Of a stretch of 64,000 bases of DNA, positions 39,968-47,957 are shown one piece after another. Source of the stretch: Actinomadura hallensis. Lineage in GTDB: Bacteria; Actinomycetota; Actinomycetes; Streptosporangiales; Streptosporangiaceae. The translations under genes and the position numbers were made by a program. The notes under the pieces are model-generated. The model did not search any database, was not told the origin of the DNA, and saw only the letters and a list, made by a program, of their open reading frames with translations. Each line of letters opens with the position of its first letter. Position 1 is the first letter of the stretch. Where the stretch lies: NCBI RefSeq assembly GCF_006716765.1, contig NZ_VFPO01000001.1, positions 5,952,001 to 6,016,000 of the forward strand, read 5' to 3'.

Positions 39968-41662
39968 TCAGAGCGCGCCGCCGGGGACGTTCTCCACCGG
40001 GGCCTCGCCCGCGCCGCCCGGACCCTTCCCGCGGCCCGCCCCGCCGCGCAGCGGCAGTTCCCTGAGCGCGAGGACGGCGACGAAACCCGCGATGCCGATC
40101 GGGATGCCGACGAGGTAGACGGTCTCCAGCGCGCTGGTGAAGGCGTCCCGGACGATGCCCAGGACCGGCTCGGGCAGGCGCGCGATCTCGTCCGGCGCCC
40201 CGAGCTCCCCGCCGCTCGGCCCGCCCTCGACGCCCGCGGCGCGCAGGCCGGAGGCGATCTCCGCCGCGACCCGGTTGCTGAGGATCGCGCCGAACGCGGC
40301 CACGCCGACCGCGCCGCCCAGGTTGCGGAAGAACGAGACGCCGGACGTCGCCGAGGCCAGGTCCCGGAGCGGGACGGCGTTCTGCGCGGCCAGGATGAGG
40401 ATCTGCATCGTCAGGCCCATCCCGACGCCGACGACGGCGAGGTCCACGCCGATCAGCAGCGCCGGGGAGTCGGTGTGCAGGCGCGACAGCAGGAACATCC
40501 CGACGACGACGCAGCCGAGCCCGGCCACCGGGTAGATCTTGTAGCGGCCGGTGCGAGTCACCATCTGCCCGGAGGCGATGGAGGTGACGAGCATGCCGGT
40601 CACGAGCGGCAGCGTCATCAGGCCGGACGCCGTGGGGCTCATCCCCTTGGCGACCTGCAGGTACTGCGGCATGTAGATCATCACGCCGAACATCACGATG
40701 CCGACGCAGCCGGAGACGGCCGAGGTCAGCACGAACGTCCGGTTGCGGAACAGCCGCGGCGGCAGGATCGGGTCCCGGGCCCGGCGCTCGGCCACGACCG
40801 CCAGCAGGAGCAGGACGGCGGCGCCCCCGAACAGGCCGTAGGTCCAGGCGGAGTTCCACGCGAACTCCGTCCCGCCCATGGACAGCACGAGCATCAGCAG
40901 CGCGGCGCTGCCGGTGATGGTGAACGCGCCGAACACGTCCACGCTGGTGTCGCGGCGGACCCTCGGCAGCTTCAGCACCCGCTGGATGACGAAGAAGGCG
41001 ACCACCGCGAGCGGGACGCACACGTAGAAGCACCAGCGCCAGCCGAGCACGCCGGCGTCGACGATGAAGCCGCCGAGCAGCGGGCCCGCGACGGTGGAGA
41101 CGCCGAAGACCGCGCCGATGAACCCGGCGTAGCGGCCGCGCTGCCGCGGCTCGACGACGTCCCCGAGGATCACCTGGGACAGCGAGGCGAGGCCCCCGGC
41201 ACCGAGCCCCTGGCCCGCGCGGAACGCGATGAGCTGGCCGATGTCCTGCGACATCCCCGCGCCGATGGAGGCGACGACGAAGATCAGCAGGGCGGTCTGG
41301 AACATCAGCTTGCGGCCGGCGATGTCCGACAGCTTGCCCCACAGCGGCGTCGACGCCGTCATGGTCAGCAGCGCGGCGCTGGCCACCCACGCCAGCTTGT
41401 CCTGGCCGCCGAGCTCCCCGACGATCGTCGGCAGCGCCGTGGCGATGACCGAGGTGGACAGCATCGAGGTCAGCATCGCCATCATCAGGCCGGCGAGGAT
41501 CTTCAGGATCTGGCGATGCGTGTACTGCGGCCGCGCCGGTTCGGGCTCCCCGTCCTCCGCCTTCGATGCCGCCGCCGAACCGTGCGACGCCGCGCTCGCT
41601 TGAGCCACTCTGCCCCCATGCCGGTCCGCCGGACCGTCGAATTGATTACCTGTGCTGTGCAT
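39968..41662 (-). CDS. MFS drug/proton antiporter, DHA2 (EmrB/QacA) family
   Basis: The 564-residue, 14-helix efflux transporter has motif A-like GKLSDIAGRKLMFQTALL, motif C-like GAVFGVSTVAGPLLGGFIVD, and TALPTIVGELGG in helix 1. The N-terminal 50 residues are hydrophilic. The ATG at 41662 lies only two bases past the -10, so initiation at the downstream in-frame GTG (residue 19) is possible. It is divergent from the TetR gene, and the operator lies in its promoter spacer, so repression by that TetR is likely. Substrate unknown. Confidence 0.92.
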   Translation of the reverse strand: MHSTGNQFDGPADRHGGRVAQASAASHGSAAASKAEDGEPEPARPQYTHRQILKILAGLMMAMLTSMLSTSVIATALPTIVGELGGQDKLAWVASAALLTMTASTPLWGKLSDIAGRKLMFQTALLIFVVASIGAGMSQDIGQLIAFRAGQGLGAGGLASLSQVILGDVVEPRQRGRYAGFIGAVFGVSTVAGPLLGGFIVDAGVLGWRWCFYVCVPLAVVAFFVIQRVLKLPRVRRDTSVDVFGAFTITGSAALLMLVLSMGGTEFAWNSAWTYGLFGGAAVLLLLAVVAERRARDPILPPRLFRNRTFVLTSAVSGCVGIVMFGVMIYMPQYLQVAKGMSPTASGLMTLPLVTGMLVTSIASGQMVTRTGRYKIYPVAGLGCVVVGMFLLSRLHTDSPALLIGVDLAVVGVGMGLTMQILILAAQNAVPLRDLASATSGVSFFRNLGGAVGVAAFGAILSNRVAAEIASGLRAAGVEGGPSGGELGAPDEIARLPEPVLGIVRDAFTSALETVYLVGIPIGIAGFVAVLALRELPLRGGAGRGKGPGGAGEAPVENVPGGAL

Positions 41663-41664
41663 GT

Positions 41665-41693
41665 ATCTTATGTAGACGCTTGTTTACTTGCAA
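41665..41693 (-). promoter_or_regulatory. MFS gene promoter with embedded TetR operator
   Basis: On the minus strand TTGCAA (41693-41688), a 17-bp spacer and TAAGAT (41670-41665) form a sigma-70-type promoter. The spacer is filled by an inverted repeat GTAGAC-N4-GTTTAC (41672-41687, one mismatch), a TetR-type operator placed to block polymerase. Confidence 0.72.
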
Positions 41694-41738
41694 CTCGGTA
41701 GCCTGCGGGACGGCGGCCACCGAGCGGACGGGTTGGTA

Positions 41739-42416
41739 GTGGAGATGCGGGTCGAGGAGCACACCGGCGGCGTGCCGCCGCCCATCGCGGACGAGGCCGC
41801 CGGCACGGGCCCGGACCCGGTGGGCGACGAGGGCGGGACGTCGCGCACGCGGCGGCGGCCCAAACGCGACCGGGAGGCGACCCGGCGGCGCATCCTGCAC
41901 GCCGCCCGCGACCTGTTCGGCGAGCACGGCTACGACGGCGTCACCGTCCGCATGATCGCGGCGCGGGCCGAGGCGAACATGGCCCTGGTCAACCGGTACT
42001 TCGGGTCCAAGGCGGCGCTGTTCGGCGAGGTCCTCGCCGGTGAGTCGACACTGCGCGGGGTCATCGCCGGCGACCCCGAGGGGCTGCCGCGGCGGCTCGC
42101 CGAGCACTTCGTCCGGCAGATCGGCCAGAGCCACGTGACCTCGATCTCGCGCATGCTCGACCGGTCGGCGGGCCAGCCCGAGGTCAAGGAGATCCTCCTC
42201 CACTACCTGGAGGAGCAGATCGTCGAACCGATGGCCGCCCAGCTGGACGGCCCGGACGCCCGCGCGCGAGCGCTCCTCGCGTCCACGATCATCATGGGCG
42301 GCGGGCCCGTCCGCCGCCTCCTCGGCACGGGCGACCTGCGCGCCGCCGACCCCGCCGAGCTCACCGAGCGCCTGACCGCGATGTTCACCGCCGCGCTCGC
42401 CCCGCTCCCCCGCTGA
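41739..42416 (+). CDS. TetR-family transcriptional repressor
   Basis: The 225-residue regulator has an HTH at about 45-95 (RRRILHAARDLFGEHGYDGVTVRMIAARAEANMALVNRYFGSKAALF) and an all-helical ligand domain. A hydrophilic leader of about 45 residues precedes the HTH. GTG 41739 or ATG 41745 are both possible starts; neither has an ideal ribosome site. It is divergent from the MFS exporter gene and probably controls it through the 41672-41687 inverted repeat. Confidence 0.87.
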   Translation: MEMRVEEHTGGVPPPIADEAAGTGPDPVGDEGGTSRTRRRPKRDREATRRRILHAARDLFGEHGYDGVTVRMIAARAEANMALVNRYFGSKAALFGEVLAGESTLRGVIAGDPEGLPRRLAEHFVRQIGQSHVTSISRMLDRSAGQPEVKEILLHYLEEQIVEPMAAQLDGPDARARALLASTIIMGGGPVRRLLGTGDLRAADPAELTERLTAMFTAALAPLPR

Positions 42417-42453
42417 CCGGAACGGCGGTGCGCGCCGCGCATAGGGTTTCACC

Positions 42454-44925
42454 ATGGGGATCGCGGGCGCGCTCCGGGCGCGATGGGGCAGGACCGGACG
42501 CGCCGCGCGCCGGACCACCGCCGCCGCGGCCGCTGCGCTCGCCGCCGGGGCCGCGGCCTGGGGCGTCGCCGCGGACGGCGAACCTCCCGTCCGCTCCACC
42601 GAGCAGCGCATCACCGTGCCCGGCGGCCCCGAAGACGACCCGCACGTCACGCTCGACACGACGTTCTACGAACCCGCCGGACGCGACCGGGCACCGGCGA
42701 TCCTGCTGGCGCACGGCTTCGGCGGCAGCAAGCACGACGTCGCCCGCGAGGCGCGCGGCCTCGCCCGCGCCGGATACGCGGTGCTGACCTGGTCGGCGCG
42801 CGGATTCGGCCGCTCCACCGGGCACATCGCGCTCAACTCCCCCGACCACGAGGTCCAGGACGCCCGGCGGCTCGTCGACTGGCTGGCGCGGCGTCCCGAG
42901 GTCCGCCTCGACCGGCCCGGCGACCCGCGCGTCGGCATGACCGGGCAGTCCTACGGCGGCGCGATCGCGCTGATGACCGCCGCGCACGACCCGCGGATCG
43001 ACGCGATCGCGCCGCGGATCACCTGGCACAGCCTCCCGGACGCGCTGTTCCCGGAGGCCGCCGGCGCCGGCCCCTCCCGCGGCGTGTTCAAGAAGCTGTG
43101 GGCCGGGATGTTCTTCACCGGCAGCGCGGGCCGGACGGCGTGCGGGCGCTTCCTGCCGTCCCTCTGCGACATGTACGAGGAGGTCGCGGAGAAGGGGCGC
43201 CCCACCGCGAAGGCCGTCGAGACGCTGCGGCGGTCGAGCCCCGCGTCGGTGGCCGACCGGATCAGGGTGCCCGCGCTGATCGTCCAGGGGCAGTCCGACT
43301 CGCTGTTCCCGCTCGGCCACGCCGACGCCAACGCCCGCGCGATCGCCCGCAACGGCGCCCCGGTGTCGGTGGTGTGGTACCAGGGCGGGCACGACGGCGG
43401 CGACGACGAGACCGAACGACTCGAAGAGATGATCGTCGACTTCTTCGACGCGCGCCTCGACGGCTCCGCCGCGCCGCGGCCGGACCGCTTCACGGTCACG
43501 CGGCCGGGCGGGCTCGACTCGTCCACCGCGGAGATGGTCGTGGAGGAGGCGACGACCCGGGCCTACCCCGGCCTGTCCGGCGACCCGGTCGAGCTGCCGC
43601 TCGCCGGACCCGGGCAGTCGATCCGCCGCCCCGCCGGCGGCTCCCCCGCCGCGATCTCCGCGCTGCCCGGACTCGGCGCCCTCGGGTCCCTCGACACGCT
43701 CGGGCCGGGGGCCGCGGACGCGCTGCCGTCCGAGATGCCCGGCCAGTCGGCGTTCTTCGAGACGCGTCCGCTGGAGCGTCCCGTCCAGCTGACGGGCGCC
43801 GCGACCGTCCGGCTGCAGGTGGACGGCGACGGGCCGCTGTTCGCGAAGCTGTACGACGTCGCACCCGGCGGGACGGCGACACTCGCGCGGCGGCTCTCCG
43901 CGCCGTTCCAGGCGGCCGGGGGCGAGGTCACCGTGACGCTCCCGGCGATGGACCACCGCTTCGACCGCGGCCACCGCATCCGCCTCGCCGTCTCGACCAC
44001 CGACATGGGGTTCGCCACACCCGCGAAACCTGCGACGTACAAGGTGCGGACGACATCGCCGCTGACCGTCCCGACCGTGCCTTCGCTCACGACGGCATCG
44101 GCACCCGTGCCGCATTGGGTCTGGGCCCTCCCGCTGGGGGCGATCGCCCTCGCGCTCGTCATCGCCCTACCCGGGCGGCACCGGCAGACTGACGAAGAGG
44201 ACAGCGACCTCCCGCTGGAGATAACGGGCCTGACCAAGACGTACAAGAACGGCCACCTCGCCGTCGCCGACCTGTCGTTCCAGGTGGAGAAGGGCCAGGT
44301 GCTGGGGCTCCTCGGCCCGAACGGCGCGGGGAAGACCACGACCCTGCGGATGCTCATGGGGTTGATCCACCCCGACTCGGGCGAGATCCGCATCTTCGGT
44401 CATCGTGTCCGTCCCGGGGCGCCCGTCCTCTCCCGGCTCGGCTCCTTCGTCGAAGGGCCCGGGTTCCTCCCCCACCTCACCGGCCGCGACAACCTGAACC
44501 TGTACTGGCGGGCCACCGGCCGCCCCTTGGAAGACGCCCACATGGACGAGGCCCTGCAGATAGCCGACCTGGGCTCCGCACTCGACCGGCCCGTCCGCAC
44601 CTACTCCCAAGGGATGCGGCAGCGTCTCGCCATCGCCCAGGCCATGCTCGGCTTGCCCGACCTCCTCGTCCTGGACGAGCCGACCAACGGACTCGACCCG
44701 CCGCAGATCCGCGAGATGCGGGAGGTCCTCGTCCGCTACGCCGCGGCCGGGCGGACCGTCATCATCTCCAGCCACCTCCTCGCCGAGGTCGAACAGGTCT
44801 GCACCCACGCCGTCGTCATGTCCGGCGGCCGCCGCGTCGCCGCGGGACCCGTCGCCGACATCGTCGGGCCCTCCGGCCGCCGCCTGGAGGACGCCTTCCT
44901 GGAGATCATCAGGGAGGGGCCGTGA
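42454..44925 (+). CDS. Fusion of extracytoplasmic X-Pro peptidase-like serine hydrolase and ABC-transporter ATPase
   Basis: The 823-residue protein has an N-terminal signal/anchor helix (about 18-42). An alpha/beta-hydrolase of the CocE/X-Pro peptidase type (about 50-345) follows, with Ser166 in GMTGQSYGGA, Asp282 in QGQSDSLFP and His313 in QGGHDGG. A jelly-roll C-domain (about 350-535), a transmembrane helix (about 554-573) and a complete ABC ATPase (about 588-815; Walker A GPNGAGKTTT, signature YSQGMRQRLAIAQ, Walker B LLVLDEPTNG) complete it. The topology puts the hydrolase outside and the ATPase inside. The ATG follows TAGGGT by six bases, so it is perhaps leaderless. It overlaps the permease gene by four bases. 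Confidence 0.9.
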   Translation: MGIAGALRARWGRTGRAARRTTAAAAAALAAGAAAWGVAADGEPPVRSTEQRITVPGGPEDDPHVTLDTTFYEPAGRDRAPAILLAHGFGGSKHDVAREARGLARAGYAVLTWSARGFGRSTGHIALNSPDHEVQDARRLVDWLARRPEVRLDRPGDPRVGMTGQSYGGAIALMTAAHDPRIDAIAPRITWHSLPDALFPEAAGAGPSRGVFKKLWAGMFFTGSAGRTACGRFLPSLCDMYEEVAEKGRPTAKAVETLRRSSPASVADRIRVPALIVQGQSDSLFPLGHADANARAIARNGAPVSVVWYQGGHDGGDDETERLEEMIVDFFDARLDGSAAPRPDRFTVTRPGGLDSSTAEMVVEEATTRAYPGLSGDPVELPLAGPGQSIRRPAGGSPAAISALPGLGALGSLDTLGPGAADALPSEMPGQSAFFETRPLERPVQLTGAATVRLQVDGDGPLFAKLYDVAPGGTATLARRLSAPFQAAGGEVTVTLPAMDHRFDRGHRIRLAVSTTDMGFATPAKPATYKVRTTSPLTVPTVPSLTTASAPVPHWVWALPLGAIALALVIALPGRHRQTDEEDSDLPLEITGLTKTYKNGHLAVADLSFQVEKGQVLGLLGPNGAGKTTTLRMLMGLIHPDSGEIRIFGHRVRPGAPVLSRLGSFVEGPGFLPHLTGRDNLNLYWRATGRPLEDAHMDEALQIADLGSALDRPVRTYSQGMRQRLAIAQAMLGLPDLLVLDEPTNGLDPPQIREMREVLVRYAAAGRTVIISSHLLAEVEQVCTHAVVMSGGRRVAAGPVADIVGPSGRRLEDAFLEIIREGP

Positions 44926-45752
44926 CCGCCTACGACGTCCGCCGGACCCTCCCGCTGCGGGTGGAGGCCGTCCGCCAGTTCCGCCGGCGCCGCACCCTCG
45001 TCGCGTTCGCGATCCTGCTCGCGCTCCCGTGGGTCCTGGTGCTCGCCTTCGAGGTCGGCGGCGACCCGGGGCCGGACGGCGCGCCCACCCTCGTCGACGT
45101 CGCCACGTCCGGCGCCCTCAACTTCGCCCTCTTCACCCTGTTCGTCTCGACCGGCTTCCTGCTGGTCGTCGCCGTCGCCCTGTTCTGCGGCGACACCGTG
45201 GCGAGCGAGGCGAACTGGGCGTCCCTCCGCTACCTGCTGGCCGCACCGGTCCCCCGCGCCCGCCTCCTGCGCCAGAAACTCGTCGTCGCGCTCGCCTACG
45301 CGGTGCTCGCGGTGCTCAGCCTGCCGCTGATGTCGCTGGTCGCCGGCGCCGTCGCCTTCGGCTGGGGCGACGTCGAACTCCCGACCGGCGGAACCGTCCC
45401 GACCGGGGTCGCGCTGGAGCGTATGGCGATCATCATCGGCTACGCCCTCGTCTCCCAGCTCGTCGTGGCCTCCCTGGCCTTCCTGCTCTCCGTCGTCACC
45501 GACTCCCCGCTCGGCGCGGTCGGCGGCGCGGTCGGCCTCGTCATCGTCAGCAACATCCTCGACGCCGTCACCGCACTCGGCTCATGGCGCGACGTCCTCC
45601 CCACCCACTGGATGTACGCCTGGATGGACGCCCTCCAACCCGACATCCAGTGGACGGGCATGGCCAAGGGCGCCGCCCTCTCCATCGCCTACTCGGCCGT
45701 CCTTCTCGCCTTCGCGTTCCGCCTCTTCCGCACCCGCGACATCGTCTCCTGA
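44922..45752 (+). CDS. ABC-2 type transporter permease
   Basis: The 276-residue membrane protein has six hydrophobic segments in ABC-2 order, with FCGDTVASEANWASLRYLLAAPVPRARLLRQKL, the typical cytosolic loop that contacts the ATPase. The GTG start overlaps the preceding fusion gene (GTGA), so it is the cognate permease. The cargo is unknown; the attached hydrolase suggests a peptide or ester linked to export or envelope remodelling. Confidence 0.9.
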   Translation: MTAYDVRRTLPLRVEAVRQFRRRRTLVAFAILLALPWVLVLAFEVGGDPGPDGAPTLVDVATSGALNFALFTLFVSTGFLLVVAVALFCGDTVASEANWASLRYLLAAPVPRARLLRQKLVVALAYAVLAVLSLPLMSLVAGAVAFGWGDVELPTGGTVPTGVALERMAIIIGYALVSQLVVASLAFLLSVVTDSPLGAVGGAVGLVIVSNILDAVTALGSWRDVLPTHWMYAWMDALQPDIQWTGMAKGAALSIAYSAVLLAFAFRLFRTRDIVS

Positions 45753-45926
45753 GTCACATTTCCGTGACCGTGCCGGCACACAGGGCGTCAGAAAATAGGT
45801 CGAACCGTCAGTAGGCATGACATATCCTCGTCGAACCCGGCGCGCGGCGGGCGCGTCGTACGGGGTGAGAGCGACATCGCGCCGTCCGCCGGATTAAGCC
45901 CGGCCCGATGGGGGGAGATGATCACC

Positions 45927-46022
45927 ATGGCACGGCAGCAGCTCATCAAGCGTCCCAAACCCCCGCGTCAACCGAGCCCGCCCGACCTGCGAACCCCGTC
46001 CGGCCGCCTCCTGCCCTACTGA
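45927..46022 (+). CDS. 31-residue basic, proline-rich small protein
   Basis: A short frame starts with ATG after GGGGGAG at about ten bases. The product begins MARQQLIKRPKPPRQP and ends LRTPSGRLLPY. It is not recognised. It is preceded by 170 bases of non-coding sequence and overlaps the convergent thioesterase stop by seven bases. The good ribosome site is the main support; translation is unproven. Confidence 0.4.
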   Translation: MARQQLIKRPKPPRQPSPPDLRTPSGRLLPY

Positions 46023-46402
46023 CCGCCCACCCGGGCCAGGAACCGCGCCCGGTCCACCACGACCCGCTCGACCCGGCCCTCGCCCACCACGGCACCGCGC
46101 TCGTCGGTGGCCGCGAAGCGGAACACCAGCCGGGCGCCGTCGACCTCTTCGAGCTCGGCCTCGGCCGTCACCCGCGCACCCACCGGACTGGCGGCGAGGT
46201 GCCGCACCTCGACCCGCGTCCCCACCGTGGTCTCCCCGGCGCCCAAGTGCCCCCGGACGGCCTCCACGGTCGCCTCCTCGGCCAACGCAACCAACCGAGG
46301 CGTCCCCAGAACCGGCACGTCCCCGCTGCCGAGGGCAACAGCGGTATCCCCGTCCCCCACCACAAGGGACACCTCACTCCGCAACCCCTGCCTCAACACC
46401 AT
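46016..46402 (-). CDS. Hot-dog-fold thioesterase, FlK-like
   Basis: The 128-residue single hot-dog domain resembles fluoroacetyl-CoA thioesterase-type proteins. LGTPRLVALAEEATVEAVRGHL carries Thr/Glu, and VEVRHLAASPVGARVTAEAELEEVDG carries the His. It probably hydrolyses an acyl-CoA in the cytoplasm; the substrate is unknown, and the FlK catalytic triad assignment is by pattern only. The ATG at 46402 is within a run of G that serves as ribosome site. It is co-directional with and 13 bases after the DUF2332 gene. Confidence 0.8.
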   Translation of the reverse strand: MVLRQGLRSEVSLVVGDGDTAVALGSGDVPVLGTPRLVALAEEATVEAVRGHLGAGETTVGTRVEVRHLAASPVGARVTAEAELEEVDGARLVFRFAATDERGAVVGEGRVERVVVDRARFLARVGGQ

Positions 46403-46415
46403 CCCCCCATCCTGC

Positions 46416-47513
46416 TCACTCCCACGGATCCGCAACCCAGGAGAGCAGACGACCCCGAGACCAGGCACGCCCCAGCGACTCGACGTTAAGGGACGCGTGA
46501 CCGAACAAGGCCAGGCCGATGATGCTGTGCCCGGAAGCACGGCGATCACCGAACGTGGGTACGGCCGGGGCCACCCCCACCCCCTCCACCGACACCCACG
46601 CAACCGCCCGCGCCGACGCCGCATCACTGAGCCGGTGCAGGAACCGGAGACGGCTTTCCAGCGAAAAGCGGGACAACCTCCACGTAGTGATCACGACAGG
46701 AAGGGCGTCCTCCGGCACGCGGCCAAGAGCGTCGGGCAGCACCTCGACCGCGTCACCTCGCAAAAGCTCAGGAGGCTCCGCCGCAAGCAGTGCCATCTCC
46801 GCATCAAGCCGAGCCGCTTCCTCCCGCTGATCAGGTGGAACACAGGCCCGCAGCCACCGAGCGTCATCCGCGTCAGTCACATCAACGGGATCCAGATCAA
46901 TCCCAACCCGGGCCACAACCTCGGGCACCACCCGATTCGGAACTGACCGATCCCCCATGACCGAACACGTCTGCTGCACGGGAGAAGAAGGATCCCCCAG
47001 CTTCCGCCCGTCGCTGTAGGTGATGCCAACGCGATCGACATTGAGGTTGAGCCCGGCCGAGCACCCAACATCGATCAGCCCGACCTTGTCCGCGCCGGCA
47101 CGACCCGCCGCCTCAGCAATGGCCGGATACAGAACGGCACAGCGCCCAGTCTCCCCAACCCGCACGCTACGCCGCCCAGCAAGATCCGCAACGGAGTCGC
47201 TCATCCGCAACAGCGTGTGGACCGCCGCCCGCGCCGCCCCGTCCGCGTCCCCCTCGGCATAGGCCGCAGCCAACTCCGGAGCACGCCCCGCAAGCGCCAA
47301 GTCATGCAGGGCAGCGAGAATCACCGCAGGCCGCCGCCCCCGCGCCGGCACCGCCTCGACAACCCGCAGCGCCTCGTCGGACTCACTCAAGGCACCCGCA
47401 ACACGCGCATACATCGGCGACCGCCCACCGACATCACCATCAGCGAACCGCCGAAAAGCCGAACCCGCACGAGCCCTACTCAAGACCCCACCCCAAACAC
47501 ATCGCCACCCCAC
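46416..47513 (-). CDS. DUF2332 family protein
   Basis: The 365-residue protein of the DUF2332 family has FRRFADGDVGGRSPMYARVAGAL, IDVGCSAGLNLNVDRVGITYSDG and VVITTWRLSRFSLESRLRFLHRLS. The middle resembles a SAM-binding loop (DVGCSAGLN), so a methyltransferase-like fold is possible. Codon choice is richer in T than in neighbouring genes. The GTG at 47513 overlaps the upstream small gene by 38 bases in another frame; a downstream TTG start (about 47483) is an alternative. Confidence 0.8.
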   Translation of the reverse strand: MGWRCVWGGVLSRARAGSAFRRFADGDVGGRSPMYARVAGALSESDEALRVVEAVPARGRRPAVILAALHDLALAGRAPELAAAYAEGDADGAARAAVHTLLRMSDSVADLAGRRSVRVGETGRCAVLYPAIAEAAGRAGADKVGLIDVGCSAGLNLNVDRVGITYSDGRKLGDPSSPVQQTCSVMGDRSVPNRVVPEVVARVGIDLDPVDVTDADDARWLRACVPPDQREEAARLDAEMALLAAEPPELLRGDAVEVLPDALGRVPEDALPVVITTWRLSRFSLESRLRFLHRLSDAASARAVAWVSVEGVGVAPAVPTFGDRRASGHSIIGLALFGHASLNVESLGRAWSRGRLLSWVADPWE

Positions 47514-47781
47514 AGACCCTAATCACCGCGAACAACTCACACCGCCGCCCGACCAACCTCCAAGCAGCCAGCACCCAGGTGACCACGCCGGACGAGGGGC
47601 GGCTACCCATCGGCCTGTGGTCGCAGCGCACCACCACCGGGGAGCCGAACGCCGCCGGAACCGCCAGCAGCGGGCCGGACTCGGCCACCTCTACCGCATA
47701 GCCGTGCGACCTGAGCGCTTGCGCGAGCGCCCAGATCCACAGACGCCGTGCTTCTGTAATCCCCGATGCTTCCGTTTCCAT
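47476..47781 (-). CDS. Small protein of unknown function
   Basis: The 101-residue product begins METEASGITEARRLWIWALAQALRSHGY and is not recognised. It has a helical N-terminus and a C-terminal half that may form a small alpha/beta domain. The ATG at 47781 has only a weak ribosome site (AGAAAG). It lies divergent to an XRE/TPR regulator; in actinomycetes such small proteins often pair with neighbouring XRE genes, which is the only hint of function. It overlaps the start of the DUF2332 gene. Confidence 0.55.
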   Translation of the reverse strand: METEASGITEARRLWIWALAQALRSHGYAVEVAESGPLLAVPAAFGSPVVVRCDHRPMGSRPSSGVVTWVLAAWRLVGRRCELFAVIRVCGVAMCLGWGLE

Positions 47782-47833
47782 AAGACGTCTTTCTGGTGAA
47801 ATGCCGGGCTGGAGCGAATCAGCCGCAGCGCCC

Positions 47834-47888
47834 CCGGGATCATTTGTTGCTGATCCCGGTTGACGGCGATGTGTGCCGCGAGTTCTAT
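47834..47888 (+). promoter_or_regulatory. Palindrome and sigma-70-type promoter of the XRE/TPR gene
   Basis: A perfect 9-bp inverted repeat CCGGGATCA/TGATCCCGG (47834-47842, 47851-47859, 8-nt gap) abuts TTGACG (47860-47865), which is followed after 17 bp by TTCTAT (47883-47888). The palindrome sits between the divergent genes and could be the binding site of the XRE protein. Confidence 0.55.
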
Positions 47889-47957
47889 GACTTTGAGCTT
47901 GTCTTTTTGGTCGGATAGCGAAGAGGCGCCGGCCGGGGTGCCAAGGAGGGGCCAGAG

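Noticed and set aside
41688..41738. TTG start extending the TetR protein upstream
   Set aside because: The TTG is part of the exporter's -35 element and has no ribosome site; GTG 41739 or ATG 41745 fits better.
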